Below are positions 8,688 to 17,503 of a stretch of 64,000 nt of DNA, in pieces. Source of the stretch: Verrucomicrobiaceae bacterium (GTDB taxonomy: Bacteria > Verrucomicrobiota > Verrucomicrobiia > Verrucomicrobiales > Akkermansiaceae); the NCBI GenBank assembly GCA_027484055.1, contig JAIXQH010000062.1, forward strand, positions 62,001-126,000, given 5' to 3'. Under the pieces are notes generated by a model. It was not told the DNA's origin, ran no database searches, and worked only from the letters and a program-made list of their open reading frames with translations. Position 1 is the first letter of the stretch. Every line of letters starts with the position of its first letter. Made by a program: the position numbers and the translations under genes.

Positions 8688-9365
8688 ATGAAAATGCTCA
8701 TCGTGAATTGGCTGGCCCTCGCTGTGGCGGCGAGTGCTGCGGGTTTGGAATTTGCCAGCACGCACAATGAGGTCAATGCACCGATGGACGTGGCCTCGGT
8801 CACGAGTGACTTTCATTTCACCAATAAGACCAACGGCCCAGTGAGCATCGCCAAGGCGGACCCGAGCTGCTCGTGTCTGCAGGTTCAGATCTCGGGCGGT
8901 AAGCTCAAGTATGCGCCCGGGGAGTCTGGAGTGATCCGCGTCACCTTCGAAATGGGAAATTTCTCAGGCACGGTTGATAAGGATTTGGCAGTTTTTCTCG
9001 AAAATGATCCCCCAGAAAAACCCTCCATTTTCCTGACGCTCCAAGTGCACATCCCGAGCTTGATCACACTTGAGCCTAAGACTTTACGCTGGGACCTAGA
9101 TGGAAAACCTGAGCCCAAGTCGATTCAAATTCTAATTTCCGAGGGGCAGACCATCCATGTCACTGGAGTCAAGTCCACGGCAGAAGCCGTCACCTACCAG
9201 CTAAAAACCGTCGAAGCGGGTAGGAAATACGAACTCATCGTCACCCCTGTCCTCATGAACGCGCCATCCATCGGCGTCATCCGCATCGAGACGGATAGTA
9301 AAATCCCGCGTTATCAAGTGCAGCAAGCATTCACCCAGATCGTGAAACCGGCCCCCGTGCCATGA
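8688..9365 (+). CDS. Secreted DUF1573-family protein
   Basis: About 225 residues. The start at 8688 gives a proper signal peptide (MKMLIVNWLALAVAASA); a longer frame from 8643 would begin inside the previous gene and lacks one. The mature part has the DUF1573 Ig-like fold signature: FHFTNKTNGPVSIAKADPSCSC with the conserved cysteine pair, then PGESGVIRVTFEMGNFSG. These domains occur in periplasmic or surface proteins of Bacteroidetes, Planctomycetes and Verrucomicrobia, and the exact job is unknown. It ends overlapping the rhodanese start by 4 bp. Confidence 0.8.
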   Translation: MKMLIVNWLALAVAASAAGLEFASTHNEVNAPMDVASVTSDFHFTNKTNGPVSIAKADPSCSCLQVQISGGKLKYAPGESGVIRVTFEMGNFSGTVDKDLAVFLENDPPEKPSIFLTLQVHIPSLITLEPKTLRWDLDGKPEPKSIQILISEGQTIHVTGVKSTAEAVTYQLKTVEAGRKYELIVTPVLMNAPSIGVIRIETDSKIPRYQVQQAFTQIVKPAPVP

Positions 9366-9811
9366 AGACTCTCGCGCAGCTCGCATGGATTGGCGTGATT
9401 TCGTCCGTCGCGGCCTTGGGCACCTATGGGGTCAAAGGCCCACCGACGCGAGCACTTGTCTGTGATCCTGCGAGCTTGAAAGCGGATGAAGTCTGTCTCC
9501 AGCAGATTTCCCCCACGGCCAAGATCTTGTGGGTGGATGCTCGCCTGCGTAAGGATTGGCAGCGCAACGGGATGCCGGGATCAGTGCTTTGGAATCTCGA
9601 CCCTGCGGAAGACCTGCTGGCCTTTGAATCGGAGACCGCCCTGAGAATCATGGAGACCCCGAGGGTCATCGTCTATTGTGGCGATGAAAATTGCGGGATT
9701 AGCCGCCAAGTGGCCGCGCGGATACGAAATCTACAGCTCGGAGCCGAGGTGTCCGTGCTACGTGGAGGCTGGCGCGCCTTGAGCGAGGCGGGTCTCGCGA
9801 TTCCACGTTAG
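9362..9811 (+). CDS. Exported rhodanese-domain protein
   Basis: 149 residues: an N-terminal hydrophobic signal or anchor, then a single rhodanese domain with the ILWVDARLRKDWQRNGMPGS strand-loop and an active-site loop VYCGDENCG, whose first Cys is the expected persulfide-carrying residue. Rhodanese domains move sulfane sulfur or act as redox sensors. Its ATG overlaps the stop of the DUF1573 gene, and its own stop overlaps the convergent gene by 4 bp. The DUF1573-rhodanese pairing suggests a joint envelope sulfur or redox role, which is inference. Confidence 0.82.
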   Translation: MKTLAQLAWIGVISSVAALGTYGVKGPPTRALVCDPASLKADEVCLQQISPTAKILWVDARLRKDWQRNGMPGSVLWNLDPAEDLLAFESETALRIMETPRVIVYCGDENCGISRQVAARIRNLQLGAEVSVLRGGWRALSEAGLAIPR

Positions 9812-11274
9812 GGATTCCAGTTCAGCGCCTTGAGGCTCAGCGCTTCGAGATATGGCATGTCTGAATTCTCCTCCGTATTCCAACGAAGCATCACCGTGCA
9901 GGCCTTGGAGGAGCTGAAATTGAAGTCGTAGGTGCCATCTTCGAGCATTTGCGCGATCTTCGATTGGCGGGAAAAATACGCCCGAGAAATTTCCTTGGTG
10001 CCGTCCCGCGCTAAGAGCTTCATGGTCATTTTTTTCTCCGGGGAAGGGATATTCTCGTCATTGCAGGAGGCGATGGGCGAGACGATGACTCGGAAGACTC
10101 CGGCCTTTTCTACAGGTGCTTTGGCGTAAGCGGCTAGTCTTCCGCCAAAGGTATCGAGGAATGGATCTACGATCACTTTGGGTTCTGAGCCACCCCGTGA
10201 ACGAACAAGAATCGTTTGCTGAACGACTTGTCCGTTTTCTAGCTGGAAGTTTACGCTGTGATAGTAGTCCGTCAGCTGTTCGATGGGGTTTGATTCAGTC
10301 GTGTCGAGTTCTAAGAAAATGACGGTGGGCAGCGGCCCAGCCAATACAGAGGCGGCAAGCTCCGTTGCAGGCGTTTCGGTTTCGATCAGTGGCAGGCGCT
10401 CGGCAAGGGACTTAGTGGCAAAGAACTTTTCGAGCAAATCGATAGCGGCCTTCCCTTGCGCGACGGCGGGCATCCCGTCTGGCAGACTCGGTGGTGGCTC
10501 AAGCGGAGCTAAATCGGGATTCCCGTTGGCTGGATTCCGATTGGTTGGATTTCCATTTCCTGGATTTCCAAGGGTGTCAGCGATTCCCTTTGGCGCAGCC
10601 TGAGCCTTAGCATTGAGCGAGCTGCCAAGCTTTGAATCGGACTTGTCTTTTTTGAGGGTTTTATAAATTCCGAAGATGATGCAGAGCACGCTCACGAAGA
10701 AGACGAGCGGTAAGATCGGCCGCTTGGCACCTGCCGCGCGGCGTGCTTTACGCTGCTGATTTGGAGAATCCGAATAGGAGTCCGCCGTATTGGCGGATTC
10801 GCGAATGAATCTGGCCGCAGGCTTGCCATGAAAGGTTGACCGATTTGGCGAAACTTTGCGGTCAACAGGAGCTGGGCCAGGAGCAGGTGCAGGTGCCGGG
10901 GCTGGCCTAGCCGGAGGCGTTGGTTGATAGGGGTGTGGGTAAGCGGCTGGATGAGGCGCTTGGGCCGGATGCATGACATTTGGCAGGTAACAAAGACCTT
11001 CCGGCGTCATGTAATAAGTCCCTGGAGGCGCAGATTGCAGCACTGGGCTGCTATAGCCATTTGGAGGTCCGTACTGCGCCAGTTGCTGGTATGGATAATA
11101 CGGCTGAGTCTCGTGGCCGCCCTGAATCGGTCGAGGAGTGGGGTAAGGTACCTGGAATAAGGTTTTACAAGCAGGGCATGGACCGGTCATGCCCGCATAG
11201 CTTGTCGGTAGCGTCAGCTGATATCTGCACGCTGGACAGGAGATGATAAAAGTTTCTGCCACCATTCGAGACAC
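9808..11274 (-). CDS. Zinc-ribbon, proline-rich single-span membrane protein
   Basis: 488 residues. The N-terminus holds an MJ0042-type zinc ribbon (CPACRYQLTLP and CPACKTLF, two CPxC knuckles about 17 residues apart), followed by a long low-complexity Pro/Ala/Tyr region (residues about 45-155), a transmembrane helix near residue 185 (ILPLVFFVSVLCIIFGIY), an Asn-Pro-Gly repeat stretch (GNPGNGNPTNRNPANGNP) and a folded C-terminal domain of about 220 residues that I do not recognise. The ribbon and disordered region should be cytoplasmic and the C-terminal domain outside. Found as hypothetical proteins in this phylum. Function unknown. Confidence 0.65.
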   Translation of the reverse strand: MSRMVAETFIISCPACRYQLTLPTSYAGMTGPCPACKTLFQVPYPTPRPIQGGHETQPYYPYQQLAQYGPPNGYSSPVLQSAPPGTYYMTPEGLCYLPNVMHPAQAPHPAAYPHPYQPTPPARPAPAPAPAPGPAPVDRKVSPNRSTFHGKPAARFIRESANTADSYSDSPNQQRKARRAAGAKRPILPLVFFVSVLCIIFGIYKTLKKDKSDSKLGSSLNAKAQAAPKGIADTLGNPGNGNPTNRNPANGNPDLAPLEPPPSLPDGMPAVAQGKAAIDLLEKFFATKSLAERLPLIETETPATELAASVLAGPLPTVIFLELDTTESNPIEQLTDYYHSVNFQLENGQVVQQTILVRSRGGSEPKVIVDPFLDTFGGRLAAYAKAPVEKAGVFRVIVSPIASCNDENIPSPEKKMTMKLLARDGTKEISRAYFSRQSKIAQMLEDGTYDFNFSSSKACTVMLRWNTEENSDMPYLEALSLKALNWNP

Positions 11275-11343
11275 AATCGGTAGGCAGCATCGACTTGAGA
11301 GTCAATGCTTTCGATGGGTTCACTATCTAGGAAGATTCACTAA

Positions 11344-11958
11344 TCAGGCCGCGTGGCGCAGCAAGGCGATGAGAACGCCTTGGATGATGAGTTCTTGAGC
11401 GGGGATCAGATCGGGGAAATTTTCGTTTTCAGCACGCAGAAATGGCCTGCCTTTTTCGACAAGGTATCGTTTTAAGGTCGTTTCTCCATCGATGAGCGCG
11501 GCGACGATATCGCCTTTACGCGGTTCACGGAATTCTAGGATCACCGTATCGCCGTTACAAATGTGGGCCTTGATCATCGAGTCGCCACGGACTTTTAGGG
11601 CGAAGGTGCGTGCGTGCCGTGGGATGCCGAGGGCGGTGATGTCCAGTGAGATGCAGCCTTGGCGCTCCTGTTCCACGTCTTGGGCCATGCCGGCGGCGAT
11701 ACTGCCATAAACGGGAATGTCGAGAATCTCTCCGCGGTCCAGTTCGTCAGGAAAAATAACGGCCCGCGCCTTGCCGGGGAGGCGCTGGATCACGCCCTTT
11801 CGCTCGAGCGCTCGCAAATGGCTCATGGCGGCTGTCTGGCTGGCGAATCCAAAGGCGTGCTGGATTTCACGGGTCGAAGGCATGATGCCCGTTTGGCGCT
11901 GTGATTTCCTGAGGTAGTCGAGGATTTCTTGTTGGCGGTTCGTGAGTTCTGAATGCAT
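11344..11958 (-). CDS. lexA: SOS repressor LexA
   Basis: Represses DNA-damage genes and self-cleaves when RecA is activated. The 204-residue product has the N-terminal winged-helix DNA-binding domain (LTNRQQEILDYLRKSQ, PSTREIQHAFGF), the Ala89-Gly90 cleavage site in SIAAGMAQ, the catalytic Ser127 in VRGDSMIKAHI and the catalytic Lys163 in GETTLKRYLVEKG. A consensus LexA operator sits 13 bp upstream, so the gene is autoregulated. Confidence 0.96.
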   Translation of the reverse strand: MHSELTNRQQEILDYLRKSQRQTGIMPSTREIQHAFGFASQTAAMSHLRALERKGVIQRLPGKARAVIFPDELDRGEILDIPVYGSIAAGMAQDVEQERQGCISLDITALGIPRHARTFALKVRGDSMIKAHICNGDTVILEFREPRKGDIVAALIDGETTLKRYLVEKGRPFLRAENENFPDLIPAQELIIQGVLIALLRHAA

Positions 11959-11971
11959 AATTTATGAACAG

Positions 11972-11985
11972 TGTTCGTGGGAACA
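11972..11985. promoter_or_regulatory. LexA operator (SOS box) upstream of lexA
   Basis: The sequence TGTTCGTGGGAACA is an exact TGTTC-N4-GAACA palindrome, which I recall as the LexA-binding motif described for Verrucomicrobia. It lies 13 bp upstream of the lexA start codon, where binding would block transcription. An adjacent overlapping GAACAGTGTTC (11966-11976) adds a second, shorter symmetric element. Confidence 0.85.
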
Positions 11986-12081
11986 AACCGAAGAATCGCC
12001 CTATGAGCAAGAGAAATTTTTCAGAGCGGCTGAGCGTTAGAGTATTAAATCCCGCTCGCTATCTTCGAGGTGTGCCACTAG

Positions 12082-13317
12082 ATGATGGGCGTGCGAGTTG
12101 TGGAAGATAGGGAGCGAAGTGGGCAGCGGCGTATCTTTGGAGGGATCTGGGTGGTGTTTTTTTTGCAAGGCATGGTGCCGGGCTTCTGGTTGCCGGCTCT
12201 AACCAATATCCTAAACGCGCAGGGACTTGGCTCGTGGGTGAAAATCGCCTTTTTGGTGCCTCCCTTGGGTGCCTTGATTTCTCCCCTACTCGCTGGGGCT
12301 CTGGCGGATCAACGCCTATCGGCGGACCGTCTTTACGCCTATTCATCCTTGTTCGGTGCTGCAGCTTTAGGAGCCGCCTTTGCCACGCTGCACGCGGCTT
12401 GGAGTCCGTGGTGGTTTGTGGGCTTGTTGTTCATTTACTCGCTCTGCTCGGGACCGGCGTGGGGCTTGTTAGGCACCATCGCGCTGACGCATTTGACGGA
12501 TGGTGAGCGTCGTTTCCCCTTGGTCCGTCTCGGGGCGACGCTGGGGTGGATGGTCGCCGGGGTGATGACGAGTTATCTATTCCGTGCGGATACCAGTCCG
12601 ACAGCGGGCTACGCGTCTGCCGGGACTCGCTTGCTTGGGGCTGGTTTGGCCTTTTTGCTGCCACGCACTCCACCGCTCGGCACGGCGAGTTCTTGGAAAA
12701 GTCGCTTGGGCTTGGATGCGTTTTCGCTTCTGAAAAACCGCGACCATGCGGTGTTTTTCTTGGTGACCATGCTCTTTTCCATCCCGCTGACGGCCTTCTA
12801 CATGTATGCGCCAGAACTCCTGAAAGTCCTGGGGGATGGGCATTCCACGGCCACGATGACGCTCGCGCAGGTTTCGGAAATCATCGCCATGCTGCTGGTG
12901 GGTTCGGTGATGGTGAAGTTCCGCGTGAAGACCGTGCTGCTATGGGCGCTGGGCTTGTCGGTGATCCGGTTCTCGCTGAGCGCTTATGCGGGGCAGAGCC
13001 ATTCCATTTCATGGCACTTGTGGGGTATCGCGCTGCATGGGGTGTGTTACACGTTTTACTTCATTACGGCGCAGGTGTTTCTGGATCGGCGGGTGGACCC
13101 TGGGCTGAAGGGGCAGGCACAAGGCCTACTCGCGTTGGCTTCCAGTGGTCTTGGCCCACTTCTGGGCACCTTCCTCTGCCAGTGGCTTCGAGTGCACTAT
13201 GTCACGCCTGACGGACAAGGGTGGATGCAGTTTTGGAGCATCCTTGCGGCGATGATTGCCGCTTGTTTCATCCTATTCGCCGGGTGCTACCGGGGGCAGG
13301 GACGGCGAAATGGCTAG
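12082..13317 (+). CDS. MFS transporter, nucleoside:H+ symporter-like
   Basis: A 411-residue integral membrane protein with about twelve hydrophobic spans. The first half has an MFS loop pattern (AGALADQRLSADRLYAYSS after TM2), and the two halves are joined by a polar loop near residues 205-215. The overall pattern (FFLQGMVPGFWLPALTNIL at TM1, SGPAWGLLGTIALTHLTD in TM4/5) resembles the NupG/XapB nucleoside symporter group, but substrate cannot be read from sequence alone. The ATG at 12082 or 12085 is the likely start. The stop overlaps convergent pdxA by 4 bp. Confidence 0.75.
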   Translation: MMGVRVVEDRERSGQRRIFGGIWVVFFLQGMVPGFWLPALTNILNAQGLGSWVKIAFLVPPLGALISPLLAGALADQRLSADRLYAYSSLFGAAALGAAFATLHAAWSPWWFVGLLFIYSLCSGPAWGLLGTIALTHLTDGERRFPLVRLGATLGWMVAGVMTSYLFRADTSPTAGYASAGTRLLGAGLAFLLPRTPPLGTASSWKSRLGLDAFSLLKNRDHAVFFLVTMLFSIPLTAFYMYAPELLKVLGDGHSTATMTLAQVSEIIAMLLVGSVMVKFRVKTVLLWALGLSVIRFSLSAYAGQSHSISWHLWGIALHGVCYTFYFITAQVFLDRRVDPGLKGQAQGLLALASSGLGPLLGTFLCQWLRVHYVTPDGQGWMQFWSILAAMIAACFILFAGCYRGQGRRNG

Positions 13318-14168
13318 GCCAGCTCGCAGGCTAAGTGGATGGCGGCCATCATGGATGAAGGATTGGCCAAGTTTTTACCAGCAAGGGAAAATGCCGTGCC
13401 GTGATCTGGGCTGGTGCGGGGCTTGGGCAAGCCCAAGGTCACGTTCACGGCGGTGTCGAAATCGAGCAATTTCAGCGGGATGAGGCCCTGGTCGTGATAC
13501 ATCGCAAGCACCGCATCGATCTTCCCCAGCGCCGCCTCGCGGAAAATGGCATCTGGGACGGAAGGGCCGCTGAATGTCGCGACGGCCGCTGCATTTAAGC
13601 GGGCGATCGCGGGGGCGATGATCCGGATTTCTTCGTCACCGAAAGCTCCATGTTCCCCCGCATGAGGATTGAGGCCAGCCACGGCGATTTCAGGAAAATG
13701 CACGCCGCGGCGCTTGAGGAAGCCTGCCATGAGTAAGCCCATGCGAATGATGCCGTCTTCGGTCAGCAGCGTGGCGACCTTGGCGAGGGGTTCGTGGATC
13801 GTGGCGAGGCCCACGGTCAGAGTGTTACCCGTGAGTAGCATTCCATAGTCCGTGACCCCGAAGGCGTCGGCGAAGAATTCCGTCTGCCCGGGAAAGGGAA
13901 AGCCCACGGCCTGTAGGCCTTCCTTGGAGACTGGGCCTGTGACAACGGCATCGGCACTGCCATTTTTCAGTTGCTCGACGGCTTGGTGGAGAGCGGTGAG
14001 GGCCGCGATGGCGGAGCGTCGGTCCGGTTTGCCGGGGCTTCCGGCGCTGCGGTCGCCGAGGACTTCGACTTCGACCCCACGCGGTAGATCGATGGCGGCG
14101 AGTGCTTGGTCGATGACTTCCGGGCCAATGCCAGCGGGGTCGCCGAGGGTGATGATGATACGTGGCAT
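13314..14168 (-). CDS. pdxA: 4-hydroxythreonine-4-phosphate dehydrogenase
   Basis: Oxidises 4-phosphohydroxy-L-threonine in the DXP-dependent route to pyridoxal phosphate. The start MPRIIITLGDPAGIGPEV is diagnostic. Metal and substrate motifs follow: TGPVSKEG, GQTEFFADAF, LNPHAGEHGAFG, YHDQGLIPLK and SPDHGTAFSLAG. At 284 residues it is shorter than the usual 320-330, mostly through a tighter N-terminal half, but no catalytic block is missing. It is 13 bp downstream of the nuclease gene on the same strand. Confidence 0.94.
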   Translation of the reverse strand: MPRIIITLGDPAGIGPEVIDQALAAIDLPRGVEVEVLGDRSAGSPGKPDRRSAIAALTALHQAVEQLKNGSADAVVTGPVSKEGLQAVGFPFPGQTEFFADAFGVTDYGMLLTGNTLTVGLATIHEPLAKVATLLTEDGIIRMGLLMAGFLKRRGVHFPEIAVAGLNPHAGEHGAFGDEEIRIIAPAIARLNAAAVATFSGPSVPDAIFREAALGKIDAVLAMYHDQGLIPLKLLDFDTAVNVTLGLPKPRTSPDHGTAFSLAGKNLANPSSMMAAIHLACELA

Positions 14169-14181
14169 CTGAGGCGGCGGG

Positions 14182-15141
14182 TTATTTCACCTCTGGCCAG
14201 ATGGCTTTCAGCAGGGCGGCGAGTCGATAGCCTGCCTTGGAGAGTTCCACTTCCACAATGTCGCGTGAGTGTTCTGGGTAGGTGGGTGAAAGGGTGACGA
14301 TCCACTCGAAATGCTCGTCATGTTTTTCGTTTTTCGGCACCAGAAAACGGTCGCGTGGGGTGATGTCTTGGAAGCAGCGTTTAGAAAAACCCAGTGTGTC
14401 GGTGGCCCACTGTGTCGGCCAAGTGTCGATGGGGCCGGTGGCGTCCCATTCAGGTTTGGAAGGGGTTTTTTGAGTGATGGCAGTGGGGAAATCTTCGGTG
14501 CCGAGATGGTCGCGTGCGAGCTTCACGGTCTGGGTGTCCCAATAGCCGTGGAGCGGGGTGCCGCTGCGGGTTTTGACATGGAGGTAGTTCGCCCCTGCAT
14601 CCTCTTGGCCTTTCGCGCCAGTCTCGGGATTGACGAATTTGTCGTCTGCGTCGATGTAGCTGCAACCGACATGCAGCGGTTGATGAAGATCCCCCACGAG
14701 GTGAGTGATGAGCATGAGGGCGATACGCTTGTTGATTTTAAGTGAGTTATCTCTGATGTCTGCCGGGGCTTGGAGGACGTGAATGCAGATTTCCAAAATA
14801 TGGACGATGTCCTGCTGGTGAGTGCCGATGAGGCCCAGACGATAGGCGGTTTCTTGGAAGGGGACATCGCAGTAATGGAAGCTGTGATGTTGAGGATTGT
14901 TCTTCACGAACTCCTTCATTTCCGCGCTCAGGTATTTTTCGGGAAACTTCGCGCGGTCTGCCCAGGTGCTGGCGCGGGCGAGGGTCTCGCCTTTATAAAG
15001 CAGGGTGCGGACCTCTTTGAGCGCACGGGTGCCTTCGAGATAGCGCTCAGCGATGGTGCCTACGACTTCGTGGCCAGCGGGCCCATAGGCATGGACATTT
15101 CCGACAAGGAGCATGAGGAGTGGAAATAGGATGATGCGCAT
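14182..15141 (-). CDS. Secreted S1/P1-type nuclease
   Basis: Zinc-dependent phosphodiesterase that cuts single-stranded nucleic acids. The 319-residue precursor has a signal peptide (residues 1-18, ending VHA). It then has the S1/P1 start YGPAGHEVVGTIAERYL with the first His ligand, the ASTWADR block, the HSFHYCDVPF block and the second zinc motif LITHLVGDLHQPLHVG. The canonical N-terminal Trp that ligands zinc is replaced by Tyr (YGPAGH). Probably used for nucleic acid scavenging. The downstream pdxA gene may be co-transcribed. Confidence 0.88.
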   Translation of the reverse strand: MRIILFPLLMLLVGNVHAYGPAGHEVVGTIAERYLEGTRALKEVRTLLYKGETLARASTWADRAKFPEKYLSAEMKEFVKNNPQHHSFHYCDVPFQETAYRLGLIGTHQQDIVHILEICIHVLQAPADIRDNSLKINKRIALMLITHLVGDLHQPLHVGCSYIDADDKFVNPETGAKGQEDAGANYLHVKTRSGTPLHGYWDTQTVKLARDHLGTEDFPTAITQKTPSKPEWDATGPIDTWPTQWATDTLGFSKRCFQDITPRDRFLVPKNEKHDEHFEWIVTLSPTYPEHSRDIVEVELSKAGYRLAALLKAIWPEVK

Positions 15142-15468
15142 GGGTGTATGGGTTGGTCCCAGAGAAGTGAAGCGGTGGGAAACCTAGGTGGATGATGAGT
15201 GTGATGCAAGAGATGGGTGACTTGGCGCAGGTTTAAGTGACGGGAGTGTTTGTTTTTTTGGGGGACTTACAAGGATGGGCCAAACTTTTGGCGATACTGC
15301 GTGAAATTTCCACTCTTGTGATTGCTCACCAAGGTCGTGCTGATGCCTGTGAAACATCTTTTCGACAATGGGGGCCGGGAAATCGACTTTCAATTCAGTC
15401 TCTTGCGAGGAAAAGGCGACGTTTTCTGCGACGACTTCTTCGTGGAGCCGACCTATGTGGCAGGTGAC
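15142..15468. other. Intergenic region between miaB and nuclease gene
   Basis: About 330 bp with no convincing gene. A minus-strand frame continues through part of the region after the miaB stop but lacks a start signal and any family similarity I can see. No tRNA cloverleaf or strong terminator hairpin was found. Confidence 0.45.
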
Positions 15469-16848
15469 TTAGCCCTCCAAGCAGGCGCTGCCAAAGAGGG
15501 TAAAGCCGGTGGATTCTTCGATTTGAATGTCGAGAAGCTGACCGGTAAGTCGAGCGGGGTCGCCGTCGAAGATGACGATTTTGTTTTGAGTCGTCCGGCC
15601 GGTGAGGCGGGCGGCGTTATTCTTCGAAGGTCCTTCGCAGAGGATTTGCTGACGGGTGCCGACGATGGCGGCATTGCTGGCGATGGCGAGACGGTCGACC
15701 ACGGCGAGCAGGCGCTGGTTGCGCTCTTCTTTGACGGAATCTTCGAGCTGGCCGTCCATTTCGGCAGCAGGCGTGTTGCGACGTTTTGAGTAGCGGAAGA
15801 CGAAGGCGTTGTCGAATTTTAGGCGCTCCACGGTGTCGATGGTGGCTTGGAAATCGTCCTCTGTCTCACCTGGGAATCCGACGATGATGTCGGTGGTGAT
15901 GGCGATGCCGGGGCGGGCGGCCTTCATTTTTTCACAGATTTCGACAAATTTTTCGTTTTTGTAGGGTCGACGCATCTCGCGAAGGATGCGGTCCGAGCCG
16001 CTCTGCATGGGGAAATGGATGTGTGAGCAAAGTTTCGGCAAATAGGTGAACGCGGCGACGAGATCGTCCCGATAGCCGATGGGGTGGGGCGAGGTAAAAC
16101 GAATGCGCTGGATGCCCTCGACTTGGTGCACGGCTTCAAGGAGTTGGACGAAGGGCGACTTGCCATCGACTTTCGGGAACTCGGTGCGGCCGTAGAGATT
16201 GACGATTTGGCCGAGAAGGGTGATTTCCTTCACGCCGTAGCTGGCGAGCTGGCGGACTTCTGCGACGATTTCTGAAATCGGGCGGCCACGTTCTTTGCCC
16301 CGTGTGTCTGGGACGATGCAGAAGGAGCAGCGCATATTGCAGCCCTGCATGATGGAGACGAAGGCTGAGGATTCGTGAGCTTTCGGGACGTGGTCGCGAA
16401 TGGTATTTTGCGAGCCCTCTTCCTCGGCGGTGTCGCAGACGGAGGTGCCACGGAGCGAGTAGGTGGGGTCGTCCATGCGGGCTTCGAGCCGGCGTTGGAG
16501 GATGCGGTCCACGTATTCAAAGACTTTATGGTATTTCTGGGTGCCGACGACGACGTCCAGATTGGGCAGCGTTTTGAAGAGTTCTTCACCACGCGACTGG
16601 GCCATGCAGCCCATGAATCCGTAAACGACGTGTTTACGGTCGCGTCCCTTGTGGATCAGGTTGCCCATTTTCCCGAGGGCTTTTTGCTCGGCTTGGTCGC
16701 GGACGGAGCAGGTGTTGATAAGGACGGCGTCGGCCTCATTTTCATCCGCCGTGACCGTGTAACCGCCTTCACTGAACATCCGGGCGACTTGCTCGGAGTC
16801 CCGTTCATTCATCTGGCAGCCGTAGGTTTTGAAGTAAACTTTGGGCAT
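15469..16848 (-). CDS. miaB: tRNA-2-methylthio-N6-dimethylallyladenosine synthase
   Basis: Radical-SAM methylthiotransferase that modifies A37 of tRNAs reading UNN codons. The 459-residue product has the N-terminal UPF0004 domain with cluster cysteines in YGCQMNERDSEQ, INTCSVRDQAEQK and GFMGCMAQ, the radical-SAM motif CNMRCSFCIVPDTRGKERGR, and a C-terminal TRAM-like region. A charged insert near residues 120-150 between the first two domains is slightly longer than usual. The next gene upstream on the same strand is a hypothetical protein 33 bp away. Confidence 0.95.
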   Translation of the reverse strand: MPKVYFKTYGCQMNERDSEQVARMFSEGGYTVTADENEADAVLINTCSVRDQAEQKALGKMGNLIHKGRDRKHVVYGFMGCMAQSRGEELFKTLPNLDVVVGTQKYHKVFEYVDRILQRRLEARMDDPTYSLRGTSVCDTAEEEGSQNTIRDHVPKAHESSAFVSIMQGCNMRCSFCIVPDTRGKERGRPISEIVAEVRQLASYGVKEITLLGQIVNLYGRTEFPKVDGKSPFVQLLEAVHQVEGIQRIRFTSPHPIGYRDDLVAAFTYLPKLCSHIHFPMQSGSDRILREMRRPYKNEKFVEICEKMKAARPGIAITTDIIVGFPGETEDDFQATIDTVERLKFDNAFVFRYSKRRNTPAAEMDGQLEDSVKEERNQRLLAVVDRLAIASNAAIVGTRQQILCEGPSKNNAARLTGRTTQNKIVIFDGDPARLTGQLLDIQIEESTGFTLFGSACLEG

Positions 16849-16881
16849 GGGAACGAGCGATCAGTGATCAGAAAAAGCCGC

Positions 16882-17412
16882 TCACGCGAGCACCAGACGC
16901 TCGTCGGACTCGAGCTTGGCGCTGAGTTCTGGCCAGCCACCCGGGGTCTGCATGTTGAAGCAGTGAAGGTAAACGGTGAAAAGCTTCGGCTCGAAAATGT
17001 CCACGAGGCGATCGATGGTGGTGTTGAGGCGCTCGGGATCGAGTTTCTTGGGAAGGTCCCCAACGACGGAGCCTTTGCCGTCGTGAGGGATGCCCATGCC
17101 GTCGCAGAACATGGCGAGTAGCGATTGCTGACCGGCCATCAGATAAGCTTGCAGTAAATGCTCGCCGATGGTGTCGCAAGCGTTGATCTTCAGCGTTTTA
17201 TGAATCCATGCGTATTGCTCGGCCATGGACTTTTTCTGGATGAAAACAGGACGCAGCTTGCGGTTCCCAGCGAGGGTGGCCACGGCGGATTTGTAAACAT
17301 TCCGGTCATTGGCGCGAAACCAATCGAGGATTTGGGTGACAATGGCGGGATCGACGGCGGAGTAAAGTTCGTGGGCTTTCACAGTGGGAAAATGGTGTGG
17401 GCAGGGAGTCAA
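16882..17412 (-). CDS. Conserved-looking hypothetical protein
   Basis: 176 residues, soluble, with no signal peptide. Mixed alpha/beta composition: YSAVDPAIVTQILDWFRANDRNVYKSAVATLA and a C-terminal DRLVDIFEPKLFTVYLHCF block. I do not recognise the family. The first ten residues (Pro/His rich) may not be translated, since an in-frame GTG at 17382 gives a more natural start. It precedes miaB on the same strand with a 33-bp gap and could be co-transcribed. Confidence 0.6.
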   Translation of the reverse strand: MTPCPHHFPTVKAHELYSAVDPAIVTQILDWFRANDRNVYKSAVATLAGNRKLRPVFIQKKSMAEQYAWIHKTLKINACDTIGEHLLQAYLMAGQQSLLAMFCDGMGIPHDGKGSVVGDLPKKLDPERLNTTIDRLVDIFEPKLFTVYLHCFNMQTPGGWPELSAKLESDERLVLA

Positions 17413-17503
17413 CCCACTGATTTGGCAGGTGGCAAGGGTGGAGACGCGAAAAGGTGGACCCGTGGAAGCGGTTTGGTGACATCGGGCGAGACCGATTTCA
17501 AAA

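Noticed and set aside
15322..15789. 155-residue plus-strand frame across the miaB end
   Set aside because: Most of it is antisense to miaB and the remainder lacks a start signal.
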